From an uncultured Piscinibacter sp. (lineage in GTDB: Bacteria; Pseudomonadota; Gammaproteobacteria; Burkholderiales; Burkholderiaceae_C): a stretch of 64,000 nucleotides of DNA. Where the stretch lies: the NCBI RefSeq assembly GCF_937952055.1, contig NZ_CALFYO010000019.1:434001-498000 (forward strand), read 5' to 3'. This document shows, piece by piece, positions 56,487 through 64,000 of this stretch. Under the pieces are notes generated by a model. It had not been told where the DNA came from, did no database searches, and worked only from the letters and a program-made list of their open reading frames with translations. The first letter of the stretch is position 1, and each line of letters opens with the position of its first letter. The translations under genes were made by a program, and so were the position numbers.

Positions 56487-57371
56487 ATGGCATCACTTCG
56501 TCAGATCGCCTTCTATGGCAAGGGTGGCATCGGCAAGTCCACCACCTCGCAGAACACGCTGGCCGCCCTCTCGGAGATGGGCCAGAAGATCCTCATCGTC
56601 GGCTGCGATCCGAAGGCCGATTCGACCCGCCTGATCCTGCACGCCAAGGCGCAGGACACCATCCTCTCGCTGGCCGCCGAAGCGGGTTCGGTGGAGGACC
56701 TCGAGCTCGAGGACGTGATGAAGATCGGCTACCGCGACATTCGCTGCGTCGAGTCCGGCGGCCCGGAACCGGGCGTGGGCTGCGCCGGCCGTGGCGTCAT
56801 CACCTCGATCAACTTCCTGGAAGAGAACGGGGCCTACGACGGTGTCGACTACGTCTCCTACGACGTGCTCGGCGACGTGGTCTGCGGCGGCTTCGCGATG
56901 CCGATCCGCGAGAACAAGGCGCAGGAGATCTACATCGTCATGTCCGGCGAGATGATGGCCATGTACGCGGCCAACAACATCTCCAAGGGCATCCTGAAGT
57001 ACGCCAACAGCGGCGGCGTGCGCCTGGGCGGGCTGGTCTGCAACGAGCGCCAGACCGACAAGGAGCTCGAACTGGCCGAATCGCTGGCCAAGATGCTGGG
57101 CAGCAAGCTGATCCACTTCGTGCCGCGCGACAACATCGTGCAGCACGCCGAGCTGCGCCGCATGACCGTGCTCGAGTACGCGCCGGAGTCCAAGCAGGCC
57201 GAGGAGTACCGCCAGCTCGCGCAGAAGATCCACGCCAACGCCGGCAACGGCACCATCCCCACCCCCATCACGATGGACCAGCTGGAAGACCTGCTGATGG
57301 AGCACGGGATCATGAAGTCGATCGACGAGAGCCAGGTCGGGAAGACCGCCGCCGAACTGGCCGCCGCCTGA
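56487..57371 (+). CDS. nifH: Nitrogenase iron protein NifH
   Basis: This dinitrogenase reductase of 294 residues delivers electrons to NifDK with ATP hydrolysis. P-loop GKGGIGKS is at residues 11-18, the 4Fe-4S ligands are Cys99 and Cys133 (GVGCAGRG and DVVCGGFAMP), and switch II is DVLGDV. Arg102 in CAGRGV is the ADP-ribosylation target of DraT, whose gene is next door. It is driven by the NifA/sigma-54 promoter; a stable hairpin separates it from nifD. Confidence 0.99.
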   Translation: MASLRQIAFYGKGGIGKSTTSQNTLAALSEMGQKILIVGCDPKADSTRLILHAKAQDTILSLAAEAGSVEDLELEDVMKIGYRDIRCVESGGPEPGVGCAGRGVITSINFLEENGAYDGVDYVSYDVLGDVVCGGFAMPIRENKAQEIYIVMSGEMMAMYAANNISKGILKYANSGGVRLGGLVCNERQTDKELELAESLAKMLGSKLIHFVPRDNIVQHAELRRMTVLEYAPESKQAEEYRQLAQKIHANAGNGTIPTPITMDQLEDLLMEHGIMKSIDESQVGKTAAELAAA

Positions 57372-57385
57372 CGCTTCGCGAGACA

Positions 57386-57419
57386 CGATGAGGGTGGCGA
57401 CGAGTCACCACCCTCATCG
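57386..57419 (+). other. Stable hairpin between nifH and nifD
   Basis: A perfect 12-bp stem CGATGAGGGTGG / CCACCCTCATCG with a ten-base loop begins 14 bases after the nifH stop. No T-run follows. It probably stabilises the nifH message or partly stops transcription, which would explain excess NifH over NifDK (inference from known nif operons). Confidence 0.85.
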
Positions 57420-57449
57420 CAAGCCAGACATTCACTGAGGAGTGACCCC

Positions 57450-58913
57450 ATGTCCATGACGGTTGAAGAGCGCAAGGCCGCCAACAAGGCCTTGATCGAC
57501 GAGGTCCTGAAGGCCTACCCCGACAAGATGGCCAAGCGCCGCGCCAAGCACCTCGGCCAGTACGAGGAAGGCAAGCCGGACTGCGGCGTCAAGTCCAACA
57601 TCAAATCGCTGCCCGGCGTGATGACCATCCGCGGCTGCGCCTACGCCGGCTCGAAGGGCGTGGTCTGGGGCCCGATCAAGGACATGGTGCACATCTCGCA
57701 CGGCCCGGTGGGCTGCGGCCAGTACAGCTGGGCGGCGCGCCGCAACTACTACATCGGCACGACCGGCATCGACACCTTCGTGACGATGCAGTTCACCTCC
57801 GACTTCCAGGAGAAGGACATCGTCTTCGGTGGCGACAAGAAGCTCGACAAGATCATCGACGAGATCCAGGAACTGTTCCCGCTGAACAAGGGCATCTCGA
57901 TCCAGAGCGAATGCCCGATCGGCCTGATCGGCGACGACATCGAGGCGGTGTCGAAGAAGAAGTCCAAGGAGCTCGGCGGCCACACCATCGTGCCGGTGCG
58001 CTGCGAGGGCTTCCGCGGCGTCAGCCAATCGCTCGGCCACCACCTGGCGAACGACGCGATCCGCGACTGGGTGTTCGACAAGATGGACGCCGACAAGCGC
58101 CCCGAGTTCGTCAGCACGCCCTACGACGTCACCATCATCGGCGACTACAACATCGGCGGCGACGCCTGGTCGAGCCGCATCCTGCTCGAGGAGATCGGCC
58201 TGCGCGTGATCGCGCAGTGGTCGGGTGACGGCACGATCGCCGAGCTGGAGAACACGCCGAAGGCGAAGTTGAACTTGATCCACTGCTACCGCTCGATGAA
58301 CTACATCAGCCGGCACATGGAAGAGAAGTACGGCATCCCCTGGGTCGAGTACAACTTCTTCGGCCCGACGAAGATCGCCGCCAGCCTGCGCGAGATCGCC
58401 AGCCACTTCGACGACACCATCAAGGCGAATGCCGAGAAGGTCATCGCCAAGTACCAGCCGCTGGTCGACGCGGTGATCGCCAAGTACAAGCCGCGCCTGC
58501 TGGACAAGACGGTGATGCTGTATGTCGGCGGCCTGCGCCCGCGCCACGTCATCGGCGCCTACGAGGACCTGGGCATGAAGGTGGTCGGCACCGGCTACGA
58601 GTTCGGCCACAACGACGACTACCAGCGCACCACGCACTACATCGGCGACGCCACGCTGATCTACGACGACGTGACCGGCTACGAGTTCGAGAAGTTCGTC
58701 GAGAAGATCCAGCCGGACCTGATCGGCTCGGGCATCAAGGAAAAGTACGTGTTCCAGAAGATGGGCGTGCCGTTCCGGCAGATGCACAGCTGGGACTACT
58801 CCGGCCCGTACCACGGCTACGACGGCTTCGCGATCTTCGCGCGCGACATGGACATGGCGATCAGCTCGCCGGTCTGGAAGCTGGCGAAAGCCCCCTGGAA
58901 GGTCGCAGCGTAG
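57450..58913 (+). CDS. nifD: Nitrogenase MoFe protein alpha chain NifD
   Basis: This alpha subunit of 487 residues holds FeMo-co. P-cluster ligands are Cys63 (RGCAYAG), Cys89 (GPVGCGQYSW) and Cys155 (SECPIGLIGDD). FeMo-co ligands are Cys279 (LIHCYRSMNYI) and His446 (RQMHSWDYSGPYHG). The residues GGLRPRH and HGPVGC are those of molybdenum nitrogenase, not the V or Fe-only type. GAGGAG precedes the ATG; it lies 78 bases after nifH and 27 before nifK. Confidence 0.99.
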   Translation: MSMTVEERKAANKALIDEVLKAYPDKMAKRRAKHLGQYEEGKPDCGVKSNIKSLPGVMTIRGCAYAGSKGVVWGPIKDMVHISHGPVGCGQYSWAARRNYYIGTTGIDTFVTMQFTSDFQEKDIVFGGDKKLDKIIDEIQELFPLNKGISIQSECPIGLIGDDIEAVSKKKSKELGGHTIVPVRCEGFRGVSQSLGHHLANDAIRDWVFDKMDADKRPEFVSTPYDVTIIGDYNIGGDAWSSRILLEEIGLRVIAQWSGDGTIAELENTPKAKLNLIHCYRSMNYISRHMEEKYGIPWVEYNFFGPTKIAASLREIASHFDDTIKANAEKVIAKYQPLVDAVIAKYKPRLLDKTVMLYVGGLRPRHVIGAYEDLGMKVVGTGYEFGHNDDYQRTTHYIGDATLIYDDVTGYEFEKFVEKIQPDLIGSGIKEKYVFQKMGVPFRQMHSWDYSGPYHGYDGFAIFARDMDMAISSPVWKLAKAPWKVAA

Positions 58914-58940
58914 TCACCCACGTTCAAGCAGGAGCACACC

Positions 58941-60500
58941 ATGCCGCAATCCGCCGAAAAGGTCATCGACCACGAACTGCTGTTCCGCGAGCCGGAGTAC
59001 CAGAAGATCTTCGCCGACAAGAAGGCGAACTTCGAGTTCAACCATTCCGACGTGAAGATCGCGGAGATCCGCGACTGGACGAAGAGCAAGGAGTACAAGG
59101 AGAAGAACTTCGCCCGCGAGGCGCTGACGGTCAACCCCGCCAAGGCCTGCCAGCCGCTGGGCGCGGTCTACGTCGCCAACGGATTCGCGAAGACGCTGTC
59201 CTTCGTGCACGGCTCGCAGGGCTGCGTGGCCTACTACCGCAGCCACTTCTCGCGCCACTTCAAGGAGCCGACGTCGTGCGTCAGCTCCTCGATGACCGAG
59301 GACGCCGCGGTGTTCGGCGGCCTGAACAACATGGTCGACGGCCTGGCCAACGCCTACAGCCTGTACAAGCCGGAGATGATCGCCGTCAGCACCACCTGCA
59401 TGGCGGAAGTCATCGGCGACGACCTCAACGCCTTCATCAAGACGGCCAAGGAGAAGGGCAGCGTACCGGCCGAGTTCGACGTGCCCTTCGCGCACACGCC
59501 GGCCTTCGTCGGCAGCCACGTGACCGGCTACGACAATGCGCTGCTCGGCGTGCTGCAGCATTTCTGGGACGGCAAGAGCAAGACCGCCGAGCCGCTGGTG
59601 CGCGTGCCCAACGACAGCATCAACTTCATCGGCGGCTTCGACGGCTTCGTCGTCGGCAACATGAAGGAGATCAAGCGCATCTTCTCGCTGTTCGGCGCGA
59701 CGGTGAACGTGATCTGCGATCCGTCGGAGGTGTGGAACACGCCCACCGACGGCGAATTCCGCATGTATGACGGCGGCACCACCAAGGCCGAGGTCGAGGC
59801 GGCGCTGCACGCCAAGGCGACCATCGTCTTCCAGGAGTTCTGCTGCGAGAAGACGGCCAAGTACGTCGCCGAGAAGGGCCAGGAAGTTGTCGTGCTCAAC
59901 GCGCCGGTGGGCGTGGCCGGCACCGACCGCTTCATCATGGAAGTGGCGCGCCTGACCGGCAAGCCGGTGCCCGCCGAACTGGAGAAGGAGCGCGGCCAGC
60001 TGGTCGACGCGATGGCCGACAGCCAGGCCCACCTGCACGGCAAGCGCTACGCGCTGTACGGCGACCCGGACCAGATGCTCGGCTACACCGAGTTCCTGCT
60101 CGAGCTGGGCGCCGAGCCGGCCCACGTGCTGGCCACCAACGGCGGCGAGGAGTGGGCGGCCAAGGTGCAGAAGGTGTTCGACGCCTCGCCCTACGGCGCC
60201 GGCTGCAAGGCCTACCCGAAGCGCGACCTGTGGCACCTGCGCTCGCTGCTGCACACCGAGCCGGTGGACTTCCTGATCGGCAACACCTACGGCAAGTACC
60301 TGGAGCGCGACGTCGGCACCCCGCTGATCCGCCTGGTGTTCCCGATCTTCGACCGCCACCACTACCACCGCTTCCCGACCTGGGGCTACAACGGCGCGCT
60401 GTGGCTGCTGACGATGCTGCTCGACGAGTTCTTCGAGACGCTCGACGCGAACACCATCGTGCCGGGCAAGACGGACTACTCGTACGACATCATCCGCTGA
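58941..60500 (+). CDS. nifK: Nitrogenase MoFe protein beta chain NifK
   Basis: This beta subunit of 519 residues completes the alpha2-beta2 MoFe protein. P-cluster ligands are Cys70 (PAKACQPLG), Cys95 (GSQGCVAYYRSHF) and Cys153 (STTCMAEVIGDD), with the serine in AFVGSHVTGYDN. The C-terminus HHYHRFPTWGYNGALWLL is typical. It carries the N-terminal extension of group I NifK. A GC-rich hairpin follows. Confidence 0.99.
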   Translation: MPQSAEKVIDHELLFREPEYQKIFADKKANFEFNHSDVKIAEIRDWTKSKEYKEKNFAREALTVNPAKACQPLGAVYVANGFAKTLSFVHGSQGCVAYYRSHFSRHFKEPTSCVSSSMTEDAAVFGGLNNMVDGLANAYSLYKPEMIAVSTTCMAEVIGDDLNAFIKTAKEKGSVPAEFDVPFAHTPAFVGSHVTGYDNALLGVLQHFWDGKSKTAEPLVRVPNDSINFIGGFDGFVVGNMKEIKRIFSLFGATVNVICDPSEVWNTPTDGEFRMYDGGTTKAEVEAALHAKATIVFQEFCCEKTAKYVAEKGQEVVVLNAPVGVAGTDRFIMEVARLTGKPVPAELEKERGQLVDAMADSQAHLHGKRYALYGDPDQMLGYTEFLLELGAEPAHVLATNGGEEWAAKVQKVFDASPYGAGCKAYPKRDLWHLRSLLHTEPVDFLIGNTYGKYLERDVGTPLIRLVFPIFDRHHYHRFPTWGYNGALWLLTMLLDEFFETLDANTIVPGKTDYSYDIIR

Positions 60501-60523
60501 GGAGGGAGTTCGCAGGAAATGGG

Positions 60524-60547
60524 CCGGAGCGCTCGGGCGTTCCGGCT
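60524..60547. terminator. Hairpin after nifK, possible bidirectional terminator
   Basis: A 9-bp stem GCCGGAGCG / CGTTCCGGC (one G-T pair) with a six-base loop lies between the convergent nifK and AI-2E transporter genes. There is no T-run on the nifK side, so termination efficiency is doubtful. Confidence 0.45.
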
Positions 60548-60575
60548 CGGCCCGGTTCGTCGGCGGGCCGTCGGT

Positions 60576-61751
60576 TCACTCGCCGAGCAACTCGCCGATG
60601 GGCTTGAGGTCGTCGACGCGGTCGCACACCGACTTCGCCACCATCAGCAGGGGCGGACCCAGCAGCAGGCCCCAGATGCCCCACAGCCAGCCCCAGGCGA
60701 GCACGCCGACGAAGACCACCACCGGGTTCATGCGGCTGGCACGCCCCGTCAACCAGGGGGTCAGCAGGTTGCCTTCGAGCGTGTTGATGAACAGCGAGAC
60801 GCTGCCCACCAGCAGCGCCATCTCCATCGTGCCGAACTGCAGGAAACCCACCAGCGCCAGGCCGCCGGCAGTCGCGACCGAGCCGAGGTAGGGCACGAGG
60901 TTGAGCACGGCCGCCACGATGCCCCACACGGCCGCGTGCTCCAGCCCGATCCACAGCATGGACAGCCAGGTGGCCACGCCGACCAGGACACTGGTGAAGG
61001 CCTGGATCATCAGGTAGCGCTGAACCTGCTCGGTGATCTCGTCGAGCATCTGGATCGTGATCTTCTTCTTGCTGAACGTGGGGCCGGCCAGCCTGACCAT
61101 CTTGCGGCGGAAGCGGTCACCCGAGGTGAGCAGGAAGAAGCTGATGAACAGCACCACCATCGCCTGGCCGACCAGGCCGACCAGCCCCAGGGTGCCGCTC
61201 CACAGGTAGTCCCGGATGTTGAAGCGCGCGCGTTCGATCTGCACGCGCGTCACGCCCTTGGAGGCCGGTGGTGCCTTCGCGACACCTTCCTCGGCGGCCT
61301 GCTCGAGCTTCGCCGCAGCCCGCTGCATCTTGTCGATCGAGCTCTCGGGCGCGCCGCGCCGGCTCTGCACCGCCTCGCGCAGCTTCTGCGCAGCGTCGGG
61401 CAGCGAATCGGCCAGTGCGCCGGCATCGTCGCTGAGTGAATACGAGATCGAGCCGAGGCCGGCAACGATCCCCAGCAGCAGCACGGCCGCGCCGATCGCG
61501 CGCGGCAGGCGCCAGCGCTGCAGCCGCTCGACCGCCGGCGACAGCGCGTAGCTCAGCATCACGCCCAGCAGCAGGGGAATGAACACGGCGCTGGCCCAGT
61601 GCAGGGCATAGACGCTGGCCAGCAGCGCGAGCACCGCCAGCGATAGGCTGCGCACGTCGATGGGCATGCGCAATTGCGCTCGTTCGGTTTCCTGCCCGGG
61701 TGCCGTGGCGTCGTGACCGGGCTCGAGCGGAACGGAGGGTTCGTGTTCCAT
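60576..61751 (-). CDS. AI-2E family transporter
   Basis: This is a polytopic inner-membrane protein of 391 residues. Membrane segments begin at LSLAVLALLASVYALHWASAVF, VFIPLLLGVMLSYALSP and AAVLLLGIVAGLGSISYSL. A cytosolic/periplasmic coiled segment (LREAVQSRRGAPESSIDKM) separates them from the C-terminal segments, which include the family motif EGNLLTPWLTGRASRMNPVVVF. Members export autoinducer-2 or act as ion antiporters; the substrate cannot be inferred here. It converges with nifK. Confidence 0.9.
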   Translation of the reverse strand: MEHEPSVPLEPGHDATAPGQETERAQLRMPIDVRSLSLAVLALLASVYALHWASAVFIPLLLGVMLSYALSPAVERLQRWRLPRAIGAAVLLLGIVAGLGSISYSLSDDAGALADSLPDAAQKLREAVQSRRGAPESSIDKMQRAAAKLEQAAEEGVAKAPPASKGVTRVQIERARFNIRDYLWSGTLGLVGLVGQAMVVLFISFFLLTSGDRFRRKMVRLAGPTFSKKKITIQMLDEITEQVQRYLMIQAFTSVLVGVATWLSMLWIGLEHAAVWGIVAAVLNLVPYLGSVATAGGLALVGFLQFGTMEMALLVGSVSLFINTLEGNLLTPWLTGRASRMNPVVVFVGVLAWGWLWGIWGLLLGPPLLMVAKSVCDRVDDLKPIGELLGE

Positions 61752-61916
61752 GGAGTAGGGGCCCTCCCGCGGCCACGGCCCAGTCTACGCCCTGCCGTCA
61801 GGTCCGATTCCCACCCAAGCGGTGCCGTTGACGCTGTCGATTCCGTCGGCCATCGTTCGTCGACGCAGGGTGCGGCCGGTTGTGGCCGCACCCCGTGCAT
61901 GCAGGAGGCTGCATCG

Positions 61917-62356
61917 ATGGCTCTGCAGCTGTCTTTCCACCCGTTCTCGTCGTGCTGCCGGAAGGCACTGTCGCGCTGTACGAGAACGCCGTCCCGTTCG
62001 AGCTGCAGCGGCTCGAGGGGCCCGACAGCCCGGCGGCGCGCCGGCTGGCCGAGTTGTGGCCGATGAAGCGCTTCCCGGTGCTGGTGCATGGGGAGCGCAC
62101 GATCCTCGAGGCCAGCTGCATCGTCGAGTACGTCGGGCTGCAGATATCGGGCCCGGTGCGGCTGATCCCGGCCGACAGCGGCGCGGCGCCGTTCCTCTTC
62201 TATGCCCACTGGACGCAGCCGATCGGCGACGCCCATCCGCACGTGACCGCCTGCCGCCGCCGATCGCTGCAGCGTCCCTCGTTCGCGCGCGCCGTCGACG
62301 AAGAGCGGCCGTACCGGCCCTTCTTCCCGCTCGGCGCCCCCCCCGACCGCGCCTGA
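61917..62356 (+). pseudogene. Glutathione S-transferase gene, broken
   Basis: ATG 61,917 (GCAGGAGG upstream) begins MALQLSFHPFSSCCRKAL in the GST thioredoxin fold. The likeness then shifts to another frame (ALYENAVPFELQRLEGPDSP, MKRFPVLVHGERTILEASCI) after about base 61,970. The helical C-terminal domain is nearly all missing: the text jumps from RLIPADSG to the last residues RPYRPFFPLGAP. So there is one frameshift and a large internal deletion. Confidence 0.7.
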
Positions 62357-62360
62357 GGCC

Positions 62361-63124
62361 CTACGCCTTGAGCCGGTAGCCCGTGCGGAACATCCAGACC
62401 ACGATGGCCAGCGACGCACCAAGGAAGGCGAAGGTCATGCCCAGGCTCAGGCCCAGGTGCACGTCGGCCAGCCCGTAGAAGCTCCAGCGGAAGCCGCTGA
62501 CCAGGTAGACCACCGGGTTGAACAGTGCCACCGTCTGCCAGAACGGCGGCAGCATGTCGATGGAATAGAAGCTGCCGCCCAGGAAGGTCAGCGGCGTGAC
62601 GATCAGCAGCGGGATCACCTGCAGCTTCTCGAAGCCGTCCGCCCAGATGCCGATGATGAAGCCGAACAGGCTGAAGGTGACCGCCGTGAGCACCAGGAAC
62701 AGCAGCATCCAGAACGGGTGCTCGATGCGCAGCGGCACGAACAGCCACGCCGTGGCCAGGATGATCAGACCGAGGATGACCGATTTGGTGGCGGCCGCGC
62801 CCACGTAGCTCAGCACGATCTCGAAGGCCGAGACCGGCGCCGACAGCAGCTCGTAGATCGTGCCGGTGAACTTGGGGAAGTAGATGCCGAACGACGCGTT
62901 CGAGATGCTCTGCGTCAGCAGCGACAGCATCACCAGCCCCGGCACGATGAAGGCGCCGTAGCTCACGCCGCCCACCTCGGGGATGCGCGTGCCGATCGCC
63001 GCGCCGAACACGATGAAGTACAGCGAGGTGGAGATCACCGGCGAGACGATGCTCTGCATCAGCGTGCGCCAGGCGCGCGCCATCTCGAAGCGGTAGATGG
63101 CGCGCACGGCGTGCCAGTTCATGC

Positions 63125-63128
<4 letters not shown>
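62361..63128 (-). CDS. ABC-2 type transporter permease
   Basis: This is a 255-residue membrane protein with six predicted membrane segments and the ABC-2 family signature: MARAWRTLMQSIVSPVISTSLYFIVFG at the N-terminus, FIVPGLVMLSLLTQSISNASFG, and PLTFLGGSFYSIDMLPPFWQT near the end. It pairs with the overlapping ATPase gene (ATGA) to form an exporter. The layout resembles YadH/YadG; the substrate is unknown. Confidence 0.92.

Positions 63129-64000
<872 letters not shown>

Noticed and set aside
39971..60500. tRNA as integration site of a nif genomic island
   Set aside because: No duplicate of the tRNA 3' end and no integrase gene were found in the window; GC and codon use do not differ from the flanks.

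Overview
The window is GC-rich, densely packed DNA that reads as a chromosome segment of a nitrogen-fixing betaproteobacterium, most likely order Burkholderiales. The gene order pilMNOPQ-(lipoprotein)-aroK-aroB-dgt, the inactive RAYT-like gene just upstream of gltBD, and the run hrcA / nadK-recN-rapZ are what I remember from that order. I inferred this without any database search; genus is not assigned.

Left part (1-39,945), housekeeping and motility. It opens inside a peptide ABC transporter operon (dppC end, dppD, dppF). A lptM-lysA pair faces cyaY, which converges on the PBP1A gene mrcA. The type IV pilus assembly operon pilMNOPQ follows, then an Ig-like lipoprotein gene, aroK, aroB and dgt. 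On the minus strand is a full minor-pilin cluster (pilE-like, fimT/fimU, pilV, pilW, pilX, pilY1) ending in a clear intrinsic terminator. A RAYT-like gene that has lost its catalytic residues and a REP-like AT-rich patch lie before gltB-gltD (glutamate synthase, which takes up fixed ammonium). Next come a dynamin-family GTPase, mutY, then on the minus strand nadK, recN, rapZ and a LON-domain gene, and hrcA on the plus strand.

Right part (39,971-60,500), nitrogen fixation. After a CAU-anticodon tRNA, a NifA site and a sigma-54 promoter drive a tightly overlapping operon: nifB, fdxN, an A-type Fe-S carrier, a TPR-like protein, an LRV Fe-S repeat protein, two nifZ genes, an unknown gene, a nifS paralogue, nifT, another unknown gene, a DegT-fold protein without its PLP lysine, a SIR2-like protein without the expected catalytic histidine, and a 2Fe-2S ferredoxin. 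A degraded stretch follows (48,992-52,900) with a beta-lactamase-fold lipoprotein, two IS91-type transposase remnants and a broken cupin gene. Then a minus-strand operon encodes a truncated hemoglobin, an unknown protein, DraT, DraG and an FmdB-type zinc ribbon protein. It diverges from nifHDK, and one NifA site sits between two opposed sigma-54 promoter matches, so the nitrogenase and its ADP-ribosylation switch may be induced together. NifH carries the arginine (R102) that DraT modifies.

Right end (60,524-64,000): an AI-2E family transporter, a broken glutathione S-transferase gene, and an ABC-2 transporter permease plus ATPase (cut by the window edge). nifA, nifENX, nifU/V and the main nif regulators are not here. 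No CRISPR array, prophage or rRNA was seen.
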